Positions 8,858-17,345 of a stretch of 64,000 nucleotides of DNA are shown in pieces. The notes under the pieces were generated by a model that worked only from the letters and a program-made list of their open reading frames with translations, had not been told where the DNA came from and did not search any database. Source of the DNA: Vibrio viridaestus. GTDB taxonomy: Bacteria > Pseudomonadota > Gammaproteobacteria > Enterobacterales > Vibrionaceae. Location: assembly GCF_003856525.1 (NCBI RefSeq), contig NZ_RJVQ01000002.1, positions 703,532 to 767,531 of the forward strand. Reading direction: 5' to 3'. Each line of letters opens with the position of its first letter. Position 1 is the first letter of the stretch. The position numbers and the translations under genes were made by a program.

Positions 8858-10258
8858 ATGAGCGAACTAGCACAGTCGACTAAATTGAGGACCGCTGAAG
8901 GATCAGCAACTAATAATCAAAAAGCGAAAATGGGTTTACCGACCATGATGGGTATTTGCATCGGGTTGGTGATTGTTCAAGGTGCCATGATATCGGCAAC
9001 TCAAGGTATCGGCTTAGGCGGAATGTCTTTTGTCGCCGCAATGATTTGTGCTTTTGTTTTGGCACAATGTAATGCCATGAGTTTTGCTGAGTTATCGCTA
9101 ATGTTTCCTGAGGAAGGAACACTCGCGACTTATACTCGAAAAGCGATGGGACATTTCCCTGCTATCGTCTCGGTATTTGCCGGATATGTCGTTGTAGCTG
9201 TATTAGCGTTACCCGTCGAAATGTTTTTGGTGGAAACAATGTTAGGGCAGCTTTTCCCTGGCGCGGCGTCAGATAAGCTGATACCTATCGTTATTCTGGC
9301 ACTCCTTACTGTGACCAACCTTGTGGGTACGGATATTTTTGCCAAAGTTCAGAATTTATTGGCATTTATTCTGGTTGCTGCCTTAGTGATTGTGGGCTTT
9401 TGCGCAGTAACGGGTGTGAGTGAACCTCATCCTGAATTGACTGGTACGACGGTCGATTGGAGCTTCAATGGCGTAATGGATGGTAGTTTTGTTGGTTTGA
9501 TTGCGTTAGCTATGTGGCTGATGGTAGGTGTGGAATTCATCTGTCCGATGGTCAACGACGTGAAAAATCCAATGAAGAATATTCCACGCGCTATGCATCT
9601 CTCTCTTGTCATGATCTTTTGTATCTTTTTGGCATTTGCGTACGGAGCCAGTCTGTATCTGAATGTGGATACATTAGTTAATGCACCGATACCATACCTT
9701 GATTATATCAACGCAGTATTTGGTAAAAGCGGTTTGATTATCGCCACCGTTATGGCTTTAGCTGCGACTTGCAGCACGATTAATACTATCTTGGCATCGG
9801 TCCCGCGCATGTTGCATGGTATGGCTATGGAAGGTCAGGTGTTCCCAATGCTTAAAGCACAAAATAAATTCGGTGCACCTTGGGTTGGTATTCTAATGAT
9901 TGCTGTGTGCACGACGATACCGTATCTGTTGGTCGATGTGGACTCGCTAATCATTCTGGTTATCGCTGCAACAACCAGTTGGTTACTAGCATATATCGTG
10001 GCGCACATTGACGTTATCGTGTTACGTAAGCGCCTTCCACAAGCGAAGCGTCCTTATAAAACACCATTTTATCCTGTGCCACAGATCGTTGGTATCGTTG
10101 CAATGATTTATGTGGCCTTGAATAACTCACCCTCTCCGGAGATGACCACGATGGTATACAGCATCACTGGCGGAATTCTAGCCTTGGTTGCTCTAATCAC
10201 GGTCGTTTGGGTGAAGTTCTTTATGAAGAAAGGGTTATTTACACCTGATATGGATTAG
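8858..10258 (+). CDS. APC-superfamily amino-acid/amine permease
   Basis: The 466-residue membrane protein has about twelve hydrophobic segments and APC hallmarks: the unwound first segment GLVIVQGAMISATQGIGLGG, FAELSLMFPEEGTLATYTRKA after TM2, and a later VGVEFICPMVNDVKNP. The C-terminus (KRPYKTPFYPVPQIVG) is typical for the family. As last gene of the operon it most likely imports the compound oxidised by the upstream FAD enzyme. A terminator hairpin follows. Confidence 0.88.
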   Translation: MSELAQSTKLRTAEGSATNNQKAKMGLPTMMGICIGLVIVQGAMISATQGIGLGGMSFVAAMICAFVLAQCNAMSFAELSLMFPEEGTLATYTRKAMGHFPAIVSVFAGYVVVAVLALPVEMFLVETMLGQLFPGAASDKLIPIVILALLTVTNLVGTDIFAKVQNLLAFILVAALVIVGFCAVTGVSEPHPELTGTTVDWSFNGVMDGSFVGLIALAMWLMVGVEFICPMVNDVKNPMKNIPRAMHLSLVMIFCIFLAFAYGASLYLNVDTLVNAPIPYLDYINAVFGKSGLIIATVMALAATCSTINTILASVPRMLHGMAMEGQVFPMLKAQNKFGAPWVGILMIAVCTTIPYLLVDVDSLIILVIAATTSWLLAYIVAHIDVIVLRKRLPQAKRPYKTPFYPVPQIVGIVAMIYVALNNSPSPEMTTMVYSITGGILALVALITVVWVKFFMKKGLFTPDMD

Positions 10259-10288
10259 TGTTTGCCCTAATGTCTTTCAGTCGTGTTT

Positions 10289-10320
10289 GGAGCTGGATGG
10301 TCCGATTCAGCTCCTTTTTT
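10289..10320 (+). terminator. Rho-independent terminator of the oxidase operon
   Basis: GGAGCTG (10289-10295) pairs with CAGCTCC (10308-10314) around a 12-base loop, followed by a run of six T. Confidence 0.85.
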
Positions 10321-10654
10321 ATTTTCGCAAGGTTTTGGCATACAGCATTGTCTGGTAAAAGGGCACAATCAGAATTAAAGGGGCGAGCTCTGAGAAAAAG
10401 GTTGTCGTAGTGCCAAATGTTGGCAAAAACAAAGTAGCAACCCCAAAAGCAATGACGTAATAAGACCAACTAATGAGTTTTTTGGCACCGAATTCATTAA
10501 TTAAAAACCAATTATCAGTTGAATGGAAAGAGGCCTTATGTCGAATACCGTACCAAGGATTCATGCGAATTTTTCTACGTAGCAGTGGAATGGAAATAAC
10601 GACGATTATCAACCCTAAGAATATATTTTCACTGCCGATCAAACTGTTATGCAT
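10319..10654 (-). CDS. SdpI-family membrane protein
   Basis: The 111-residue protein has three hydrophobic segments and the SdpI/YfhL signature NPWYGIRHKASFHSTDNWFLIN after the first segment (the YGIR...W..N pattern). SdpI in Bacillus is an immunity protein with signal-transducing ability, but Gram-negative relatives are uncharacterised and no sdpC-like toxin is visible here. GGAGGGAAC provides a good ribosome-binding site eight bases before the ATG. Confidence 0.75.
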   Translation of the reverse strand: MHNSLIGSENIFLGLIIVVISIPLLRRKIRMNPWYGIRHKASFHSTDNWFLINEFGAKKLISWSYYVIAFGVATLFLPTFGTTTTFFSELAPLILIVPFYQTMLYAKTLRK

Positions 10655-10707
10655 ATCGGTTCCCTCCGATTTCCTCTGACCTTCTATGTTGTATCAAAAT
10701 ACCGCTC

Positions 10708-11847
10708 GTGTTTCTAAGAGCAATATCTGAAAAACAATTTTACGCCTTTTTTACGCGCTTAACTTTCAAGGTGGTGTTAAAGTCTTTTGTACTCTCAATT
10801 CCAAGTATATTTGTTATCTTCATGAAAAGTTGGCGTATTAACGATTTTCTATTTTCGCTTATTGTATTGATATGCGGATTAACCAGCAGTTTGTTAATCG
10901 ATGAGACTTTTCACTCGACGATTTCAGTATTGTCTATATTGCAATTAGCCGTTGTCGTGATTGCGTTGAAGTGTAATTCTAAATTGGCCTATATTTCCGC
11001 TTTTATTGAGGCCGTTAGCTACAATCTGCTATTCACATCACCACGTTACTCCTTACAAATGTTTCATACAGAAGATGTTCTGAATCTTGTGTTCTTTCTG
11101 ATTGTTGCGTTGCTGACCAGTCAACTGGCAGGCCATTATCGACGCCAGCAAGATGCATTGAAGCAGGAACAATTGCGCAGTAGCATTTTGTTGTCTGTAT
11201 CGCATGACTTAAGAACGCCACTTGCGGCAATTATCGGTACTCTGACAACGTTAAAAGAGTATATGGATAAGCTCGATACTGAGCAGAAACATGAGTTGCT
11301 CGACAGTGCAACGATGGAAAGTCATCGTCTGCATCAGTACATTGAAAATCTGTTACAGGCCACTAAGCTGCAACACGGTGCTTTAAAAGTAAAACGGACA
11401 GATGAGTCATTAATTGATGTCGTGCGCCAGGCAATATTGCGCTTCAATGAGAAACAAAAGCGGATTAATCTTGATTGCCACGGGGAGTTATCGAATACCA
11501 AGATTAGTGCGTCTCTTATTGAACAAGCGGTGTTTAATGTTCTTGATAACGCGCTGTTCTATTCGCCCGACGATGACATCATTGACGTAATAATCTATCA
11601 GCAAGACACATTTCTAGTGATTGATATTCAAGATCGCGGCATTGGCATTACGGCTGAACAAGCAGAGCAAATGTTCGATCTCTTTTATCGAAACGCAACA
11701 GGGAAAAAGAGTGAAGGTGGCGTAGGGCTTGGTTTGGCAGTAGCTAAGGGGATAATTGAAGCCCATCAGGGGCGTATTGAAGCAATACCTATGGAGCAGG
11801 GATGCCTGATCCGTTCTATGATCCCAATTATTCACGATACGTACTAG
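10708..11847 (+). CDS. KdpD-like sensor histidine kinase lacking the N-terminal KdpD/USP domains
   Basis: The 379-residue protein has four hydrophobic segments at about residues 25-140 (DUF4118-like membrane domain). A HisKA dimerisation domain follows with phospho-acceptor His166 in SVSHDLRTPLAAI, then a HATPase domain (N box NVLDNALFYSP, G1 DIQDRGIGI, G2 GGVGLGLAVAKG). This is the C-terminal half of KdpD without the cytoplasmic KdpD sensor and universal-stress parts. It uses a GTG start with a weak ribosome-binding site. It is followed after seven bases by a K+ transporter gene and then a KdpE-like regulator, so it probably senses K+, ionic strength or turgor. Confidence 0.85.
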   Translation: MFLRAISEKQFYAFFTRLTFKVVLKSFVLSIPSIFVIFMKSWRINDFLFSLIVLICGLTSSLLIDETFHSTISVLSILQLAVVVIALKCNSKLAYISAFIEAVSYNLLFTSPRYSLQMFHTEDVLNLVFFLIVALLTSQLAGHYRRQQDALKQEQLRSSILLSVSHDLRTPLAAIIGTLTTLKEYMDKLDTEQKHELLDSATMESHRLHQYIENLLQATKLQHGALKVKRTDESLIDVVRQAILRFNEKQKRINLDCHGELSNTKISASLIEQAVFNVLDNALFYSPDDDIIDVIIYQQDTFLVIDIQDRGIGITAEQAEQMFDLFYRNATGKKSEGGVGLGLAVAKGIIEAHQGRIEAIPMEQGCLIRSMIPIIHDTY

Positions 11848-11854
11848 GGGAACT

Positions 11855-13342
11855 ATGTTAATTCGCATAAAACCCCATGATTTCAAGACAAGTTCCCGCT
11901 TCAATACTGTTTTTCACATCTGCAGTTTTTTGGTCGTGATCTACAGTTTGACGATGCTTGTTCCTGTTGCTGTATCCTGGTACTACCGCGATGGCTATGT
12001 TTCTCCCTTTCTGGTGACCTTTTCCGTGTCCCTGAGTATTGGTCTGTTTGGCTGGAAAATTACTCAACATCAGAACCACCATTTGCAAAAGCGCGATGGG
12101 TTTATGGTAGCGTGCCTCTTTTGGCTCATCTTCTCCTTGATGAGTGCACTCCCTTTCTATATCGATACACGTTTAAACTTAAGCCTCAGTGACGCCATGT
12201 TTGAAGGGGTTTCGGGCATCACAACGACAGGAGCCTCTATATTTTCGGATATCGATAATTTACCAAAGTCTGTGTTGTTCTATCGGGCACAGTTAAACTT
12301 TTTAGGTGGGCTAGGAATTATTGTTTTGGCTGTCGCAGTTATGCCGTTTCTCGGTATCGGTGGGGCGAGGTTATATCAAGCCGAAATGCCTGGACCAATG
12401 AAAGAGGAGAAGTTGACTCCTCGGCTGGCTGATACTGCAAGAAGCTTGTGGGGGTTATACGCTGCACTTGCGGTCGCGGGAACAGTCAGTTTTCACTTCG
12501 CTGGTATGGATTGGTTCGATGCGATTTGTCATAGCCTTTCGACGGTGTCTCTTGGAGGTTTCTCGACACACGGTGATAGCATCGGTTATTACCACAGTGT
12601 TCCGATTGAAATCGTAGCCGGTGTCTTTTCGATACTCGCTGCGGTGAATTTCTCGTTGTATTACATCGCTATCGTAAGACGTACGCTAAAACCTATCTGG
12701 TCGAATGCTGAGTTTCAATTTTTCGCGCTGATCCTTTCGATTGTTGTTGGTATTAGTGTGGTGGAGCTGTCCAGAAGCGGTACATTTTCAGTCAGTGATT
12801 CGGTGGTGCATGGATTCTTTCAGGCGGTTTCAGTGATGACGGATAATGGACTCGGTTCAGCAGGTTACCCCAACTGGCCCACTCAAGTCGTGATATTACT
12901 AATCGGGATGAGTTTTTTTGGTGGCTGTTTCGGTTCAACTTGCGGTGGAATAAAAGCTATGCGTTTCTTTTTACTCTATCGGCAGGCTAACCAAGAGGTA
13001 CAACAGCTTATCCGTACTAACGCGGTTTACACGACAAAAGTCAGTGGGCAACCCGTTTCTGAGCGAGTAATGCGCTCAGTGTGGGGACTGTTTTTCCTCT
13101 ATATCTTCTTTAGCTGCGCCTTTATGTGGGGATTGGTCGTATTAGGCCACGATTTTGAAACGGCATTTGGTACTGTCGCTGCTTGTATTAACAATATGGG
13201 GATAGGATGGGGTGCGACCTCATCCGGATTTGAACCGTTGAGTTCTGGTGGCAAATGGTTAATGTGTGTTGCGATGCTCTTTGGAAGGTTAGAAATCTTC
13301 CCGATTTTAATTATCTGTTCACGATCATTCTGGCAATTTTAA
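11855..13342 (+). CDS. TrkH/KtrB-family potassium uptake protein
   Basis: The 495-residue membrane protein contains the four pore loops of the Trk/Ktr superfamily: GITTTGAS in repeat 1, STVSLGGFSTHGD in repeat 2, SVMTDNGLGSAG in repeat 3 and NNMGIGWG in repeat 4, each with the selectivity-filter Gly. Length matches TrkH (about 480-490). No trkA gene stands beside it, so a gating RCK partner would have to come from elsewhere. AGGGGAACT gives a strong ribosome-binding site. It sits inside a two-component operon, which suggests direct regulation by the flanking kinase/regulator. Confidence 0.9.
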   Translation: MLIRIKPHDFKTSSRFNTVFHICSFLVVIYSLTMLVPVAVSWYYRDGYVSPFLVTFSVSLSIGLFGWKITQHQNHHLQKRDGFMVACLFWLIFSLMSALPFYIDTRLNLSLSDAMFEGVSGITTTGASIFSDIDNLPKSVLFYRAQLNFLGGLGIIVLAVAVMPFLGIGGARLYQAEMPGPMKEEKLTPRLADTARSLWGLYAALAVAGTVSFHFAGMDWFDAICHSLSTVSLGGFSTHGDSIGYYHSVPIEIVAGVFSILAAVNFSLYYIAIVRRTLKPIWSNAEFQFFALILSIVVGISVVELSRSGTFSVSDSVVHGFFQAVSVMTDNGLGSAGYPNWPTQVVILLIGMSFFGGCFGSTCGGIKAMRFFLLYRQANQEVQQLIRTNAVYTTKVSGQPVSERVMRSVWGLFFLYIFFSCAFMWGLVVLGHDFETAFGTVAACINNMGIGWGATSSGFEPLSSGGKWLMCVAMLFGRLEIFPILIICSRSFWQF

Positions 13343-13365
13343 TTGGTTATATGTGAAAGGAGTCA

Positions 13366-14049
13366 ATGGTGACCCAGACTATTCTCGTGGTTGAAGATGA
13401 ACCTCAAATTCAGACGTTTATTCGTATTTCACTTGAGGCTGAGGGGTACCGATATGCAGGTGCTAAAACACTGCATTCTGCACATGAACAATTCATTTCG
13501 GTTGAGCCTGATGTGGTGATTCTCGATTTAGGACTACCAGATGGGGATGGGATCGAATTGTTAAGACGTATCCGGACAAATAGTGCTGTTCCTGTCCTCA
13601 TTTTGACCGCGCGAGACCAGGAAGACGAAAAAATTCGACTCCTTGAATCCGGAGCGAATGACTATTTAAGTAAGCCTTTTGGCATAAGAGAGTTAATGGT
13701 AAGGATAAAGGTATTAGTGCGGGATTTAGTCACCCCACAAAAGCTGGATGATCGGCTAATTGCTGGAAGACTTGCTTTACAACGTAGCACTCACCAGGTT
13801 TGGCTTGATGAATGTGAAATAGCCTTAACCAAAAAAGAGTTCGCTTTTCTGGAATACCTGATACTTGATGCCGGGAAGTTGGTGTTGCAGGAAAAACTCC
13901 TTGAGAATATTTGGGGAACTTCTCATACCGAAGATACACATTATCTGCGTATTCTTGTCAGCCAGCTACGGAAAAAACTGGCTGACAGTGCTGAACAACA
14001 AGAATTGATCAAAACTGAGGCTGGATTAGGTTACCGCCTGATAATCTAA
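13366..14049 (+). CDS. KdpE-like OmpR-family response regulator
   Basis: The 227-residue protein has a receiver domain with the acidic pair in VVEDEPQ, phospho-acceptor Asp54 in VILDLGLPDGDG and the conserved Lys in YLSKPFG. A C-terminal OmpR/PhoB winged-helix domain follows (LTKKEFAFLEYLI, HYLRILVSQLRKKL, GLGYRLII). It is the third gene of the kinase-TrkH-regulator operon, and AAAGGAG precedes the ATG. The 3' end overlaps the convergent modA stop by four bases. Confidence 0.9.
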   Translation: MVTQTILVVEDEPQIQTFIRISLEAEGYRYAGAKTLHSAHEQFISVEPDVVILDLGLPDGDGIELLRRIRTNSAVPVLILTARDQEDEKIRLLESGANDYLSKPFGIRELMVRIKVLVRDLVTPQKLDDRLIAGRLALQRSTHQVWLDECEIALTKKEFAFLEYLILDAGKLVLQEKLLENIWGTSHTEDTHYLRILVSQLRKKLADSAEQQELIKTEAGLGYRLII

Positions 14050-14798
14050 TCAGGCAGGTCATAACCGTGTGCCTGAATGATCTTTTGGCCTTCCTCGCTG
14101 GTTAGAAAACTGAGTAGCTGCGTGGCTTGGGGGTTATTTTCTGCCTGTTTAAGAGCCACAGCCTGCTCTATCATTGGTGGATAAAAGGTTTGCGGTATAA
14201 TCCAGTACGAACCTCGGATTTTCTTATGCTGGTGATAGATCAATGAGTAACTGATAAAGCCTAATTCGGCTACACCAGTATCGACGTATTCGAATGTTTG
14301 CAAAGCGTTTTTACCTTCCACCAGACGTGTTTTAACTTCCTCATAGATACCCATATTCTTCATTGCCTCAAGCGCAGTGCGACCATGAACGCCAACTTTA
14401 GGATTAGGAATGGCGAGATGCTGATAACGACTCGTTGTGAGAACGTGCCCTTGCGAGTCAATCAGCGTTGAGTCTGCTGACCATAACACCAATTTACTGA
14501 TACTGTGGCTAATGCGACTTCCCGGAAGCGCCAGTCCAGCTTCTTCGAGGCGTTTTGGGGTATTCGTATCAGCACTTATGAACACATCGAATGGCGCTCC
14601 ATGCTGTATTTGAGCAAACAGGGCACCCACTGATGCATATGAGGTTTTTAAGGTTATCCCCGTTTTTTGTGTAAATGCTTTTTCAATATCAATCATCGCA
14701 GGTCTAAAACCACCCGCTACTGCCACGTTGAGTGACGATGAAGCATGGGATAAGGTTGAAATGATGAATAGAGTCAATAGGGTGATGATATGACGCAT
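14046..14798 (-). CDS. modA: Molybdate ABC transporter substrate-binding protein
   Basis: The 250-residue protein starts with a Sec signal peptide (MRHIITLLTLFIISTLSHAS). The mature region matches ModA: LNVAVAGGFRPAMIDIEKAF, SYASVGALFAQIQHGAPFDVFISAD (oxyanion-binding serines/backbone), NPKVGVHGRTALEAM and the TGVAELGFISYSL segment. It should bind molybdate or tungstate in the periplasm. No modB or modC lies next to it; the downstream neighbour in the same direction upstream of it is modD. The permease must therefore be encoded elsewhere or the protein works with a different system. Confidence 0.85.
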   Translation of the reverse strand: MRHIITLLTLFIISTLSHASSSLNVAVAGGFRPAMIDIEKAFTQKTGITLKTSYASVGALFAQIQHGAPFDVFISADTNTPKRLEEAGLALPGSRISHSISKLVLWSADSTLIDSQGHVLTTSRYQHLAIPNPKVGVHGRTALEAMKNMGIYEEVKTRLVEGKNALQTFEYVDTGVAELGFISYSLIYHQHKKIRGSYWIIPQTFYPPMIEQAVALKQAENNPQATQLLSFLTSEEGQKIIQAHGYDLPD

Positions 14799-14830
14799 AG
14801 CTTCCTCCCTGAAGTTACGCTTTGATTTTG

Positions 14831-15658
14831 TTAGTCTTCAAAGACCACTTTGATATCTTTGGGTTTCGCATAGTATGGCGCAGAGGTGACAATCAGATCT
14901 GCACCCGCTTCAGCATACTGAGCTACGTTACCTGGATTAACGCCACCCGCGATAGCTAAACGTGTTGTGCTATAGATGTTCTGACAATGGATCTTGCATT
15001 CTGTGACTTGGTCAATGGAAAACTTGTCGAGTTGCAGGACTTCGACGCCTGCTTCAATCCACATTTTTGCATCCTCAACACTGTGAACTTCAAGTACTAC
15101 TTTGTGCTCCGGAGATGACTTATGAAGATAGTCGAGCATGTCTTTGGGGTTTTTATAATTAATAAATTGCCTATGCTCAGCAAAGACGAGAATCGTTTCT
15201 GAAAGGCCTAAGCGGTGCATAACCGCGCCACCGGATCGTATGGCTTTAACTGATAACGCTTTGGTGAAAGGCGTCTGCTTTCGAGTACAGGCTACAGGAG
15301 TATCACCGGCAGATAACACCATAGAGTTGGCCGAACTGGCAACGCCACTCATCCACTCCATCAGTATTTGGGTGGCTTTCCATACGATGAACAGTTGGGA
15401 AGAATGCCCCTTTGCACTGAGGATATGTTGGCCTTGACTGAGTTTGTCTCCAGACTGGCAAAAGCCTTTTACGTCAAGATTTTTCAGGCGCATCATTTGA
15501 ATGGCTTCTTCTACACCACTGACGATCATGTCTTCTCTTGCGTAGAAATGAATATTGAGTTCAGGCTTATCAACGAGCAGCGACGTAGTAAGATCGCCGA
15601 AAGGCGCATCGTCAATCAGCAGTTGCATCGCTTCACCGTCGCTTAATACGGATTCCAT
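14831..15658 (-). CDS. modD: ModD protein (nicotinate-nucleotide pyrophosphorylase-like)
   Basis: The 275-residue protein has the quinolinate phosphoribosyltransferase fold: N-terminal LLIDDAPFGDLTTSLL, the ARED..SG segment, central KATQILMEWMSGVASSANSM and VACTRKQTPFTKALSVKAIRSGG, and the C-terminal barrel motifs KVVLEVHSVEDA, EVLQLDKFS and IAGGVNPGNV. ModD proteins are QPRTase paralogues found in molybdate transport loci; their exact role is not settled. The ATG at 15658 is chosen because GGGAG lies eight bases before it. It is cotranscribed with modA, 32 bases downstream. Confidence 0.82.
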   Translation of the reverse strand: MESVLSDGEAMQLLIDDAPFGDLTTSLLVDKPELNIHFYAREDMIVSGVEEAIQMMRLKNLDVKGFCQSGDKLSQGQHILSAKGHSSQLFIVWKATQILMEWMSGVASSANSMVLSAGDTPVACTRKQTPFTKALSVKAIRSGGAVMHRLGLSETILVFAEHRQFINYKNPKDMLDYLHKSSPEHKVVLEVHSVEDAKMWIEAGVEVLQLDKFSIDQVTECKIHCQNIYSTTRLAIAGGVNPGNVAQYAEAGADLIVTSAPYYAKPKDIKVVFED

Positions 15659-15803
15659 ATCTTTTCTCCCTTCCATGGGTTGATTAAGAAATGATATTCA
15701 TAATGCGCTTTTTGAGTAAGGGTGTAACGGGCTAATTGATGTTTTTATGTCATGAATCAATAAATATAAACGAGAGGGAAAATGATAGGGCTAGAAACAA
15801 CAA

Positions 15804-15823
15804 CAGCCAGTAATAACTGGCTG
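15804..15823 (-). terminator. Terminator of the 47-aa gene
   Basis: CAGCCAG (15804-15810) and CTGGCTG (15817-15823) form a perfect 7-bp stem with loop TAATAA. On the minus strand it is followed by TTGTTGTTT, and it lies 25 bases after the small gene stop codon. Confidence 0.6.
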
Positions 15824-15847
15824 ATAGGACGGATAGCTGACGATTGA

Positions 15848-15991
15848 TTAATTCGTATTTAGAATTTTATCAGCTGCTTGTTTATAGCTATTGCTAGCTG
15901 CACGCAGTTTTTGCGCTGTTATAACCAAGTTTGAATGAATATGCTCCAGCGCTTCACGAGCTGCTTGTTGAGCGAATTGTTGGTCAGACAT
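15848..15991 (-). CDS. Small 47-residue protein, unknown function
   Basis: Translation on the minus strand gives a 47-residue product beginning MSDQQFAQQAAREALEHIHS and ending DKILNTN. It is predicted to be almost wholly helical, rich in Ala and Gln, and has no Cys, Pro or membrane segment. TTAGGAG precedes the ATG with suitable spacing and a hairpin with a T-rich tail follows the stop, so it looks like a complete monocistronic unit. I recognise no family. Its helical, charged-face pattern would suit a small protein that binds another protein. Confidence 0.6.
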   Translation of the reverse strand: MSDQQFAQQAAREALEHIHSNLVITAQKLRAASNSYKQAADKILNTN

Positions 15992-16154
15992 AGCTACTAA
16001 TCTCCTAACGATAATAAAATAATTTCGTTAGCCAGACAGTCGTTGTGTTTTCCTCTGAGAGAGGTTCTTATTATATCAAGAGTATTCCCCTTAATTCCTG
16101 ACTAATATACTAGGTTATTATGTGCATATCAATAGATTATTTATTGACCGGATT

Positions 16155-16616
16155 CTATTGAGCCAAGATCTTTTCGCACAGCATTTTCAATGTCAGTAAT
16201 TCATCCAAACTCAGATTAAATCGACAGGCGATAGAGCCGGGTACAGACTGTGCTTGTTTTCTTAGCTCGATTCCCTCTTTGGTGAGCTGTAAAACACGAA
16301 CTCTTTCATCAGTTACACTTCGTTTTCTTTCGACCAGTGCTTTGCTTTCCAATCTTTTTAGTAGAGGGGTGAGAGTACCGGAATCGAGATGTAGCTTATC
16401 GCCGAGAGTTTTAACACTAATTCCCGATTCCTCCCAAAGCACTATCATCACTAAATATTGCAGATAGGTGAGATCAATTTTCTCAAGAATAGGGCGGTAT
16501 GCTCTAACAATTGCATTTGCTGCGCTGTAAAGAGGAAAGCAAACCTGACTTTCCAACGTAAGCGGAACGTCAGACTCATTGAGACAGGTATTGTCACTGT
16601 TTGAGGTTTTGTTCAT
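16155..16616 (-). CDS. ohrR: OhrR, organic-peroxide-sensing MarR-family repressor
   Basis: The 153-residue protein has the OhrR N-terminal sensing motif LESQVCFPLYSAANAIVRAY with the reactive Cys at residue 26, partner tyrosines in the dimer region (LTYLQYLVMIVLWE), and a winged helix (GDKLHLDSGTLTPLLKRLE, DERVRVLQLT). Organic hydroperoxides oxidise this Cys and release the repressor from DNA. I prefer the ATG at 16616, which follows GCAGG, over the one at 16631. It is transcribed divergently from ohr, with operators in between. Confidence 0.92.
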   Translation of the reverse strand: MNKTSNSDNTCLNESDVPLTLESQVCFPLYSAANAIVRAYRPILEKIDLTYLQYLVMIVLWEESGISVKTLGDKLHLDSGTLTPLLKRLESKALVERKRSVTDERVRVLQLTKEGIELRKQAQSVPGSIACRFNLSLDELLTLKMLCEKILAQ

Positions 16617-16638
16617 GGTGGAAACCTGCATTTAATAA

Positions 16639-16650
16639 ATTGTGCACAAT
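16639..16650. promoter_or_regulatory. OhrR operator, site 1
   Basis: ATTGTGCACAAT is a perfect 12-bp palindrome just upstream of ohrR. It closely resembles known OhrR/MarR-type operators and is repeated near ohr. Confidence 0.7.
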
Positions 16651-16697
16651 ATACTTGCATTCCTCAGTTATTTCGATATAACATTGCAAGCAATTAG

Positions 16698-16709
16698 ATT
16701 GTACACAAT
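16698..16709. promoter_or_regulatory. OhrR operator, site 2
   Basis: ATTGTACACAAT differs from site 1 by one base and lies 19 bases before the ohr start codon, where a bound repressor would block transcription. The two sites are 59 bases apart. Confidence 0.7.
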
Positions 16710-16727
16710 ATAAATGAGAGGTAAATC

Positions 16728-17153
16728 ATGAAAGCACTATACACAACAAAAGCGACTGCACTTGCTGGACGTAATGGCCAGGTCGCAACTGATGACGGTC
16801 TGTTATCACTAGGATTAGCCTATCCAAAAGAAATGGGTGGCTCTGGCCAGGCGACTAATCCAGAGCAACTATTTGCTGCGGGTTATGCGGCTTGTTTTTC
16901 TAACGCAATCCTTCATGTTGCAAGAGAGGCTAAAGTCACTCTAAAAGAGGCACCTGTATCGGCACATGTTTCTATTGGTCAAAATGCCGAAGGTGGATTT
17001 GAATTGGCGGTTAAATTAGAAGCGACCCTTGAACTGGACAATGCTCAAGCGCTTGAGCTTGTGGCGACAGCTCATAAAGTGTGCCCATATTCAAATGCAA
17101 CACGCGGAAATATCGATGTCAATGTCATCGCAAATGGGCAAAACATCGCTTAA
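16728..17153 (+). CDS. ohr: Organic hydroperoxide resistance protein Ohr
   Basis: The 141-residue protein carries both Ohr cysteines in their contexts: Cys56 in AAGYAACFSNAILHVA and Cys119 in KVCPYSNATRGN. Ohr uses this pair to reduce organic hydroperoxides to alcohols with lipoyl-protein as reductant. The N-terminus (LYTTKATALAGRNG) is standard and the length is typical. GAGAGG is the ribosome-binding site. Expression is expected to rise with organic peroxide via OhrR. Confidence 0.95.
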   Translation: MKALYTTKATALAGRNGQVATDDGLLSLGLAYPKEMGGSGQATNPEQLFAAGYAACFSNAILHVAREAKVTLKEAPVSAHVSIGQNAEGGFELAVKLEATLELDNAQALELVATAHKVCPYSNATRGNIDVNVIANGQNIA

Positions 17154-17179
17154 TTCGTTCTATGAATAAGAGTGATAAT

Positions 17180-17211
17180 CAGGGTGATAATATTCACCCT
17201 GAAATTTATTT
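17180..17211 (+). terminator. Terminator of ohr
   Basis: CAGGGTGA (17180-17187) pairs with TCACCCTG (17194-17201) around loop TAATAT and is followed by AAATTTATTTTTAT. Confidence 0.7.
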
Positions 17212-17345
17212 TTATAATATATATTTATTTTAATTATAATGTTAAATAATTAAGAAAAATTTAATAAATAAGTATTGTAGTGATGTTTTGTTCATCTATT
17301 ATGGAATAATAGTATTGGTTCATCTTTTTACGATTTTTTCATTTT

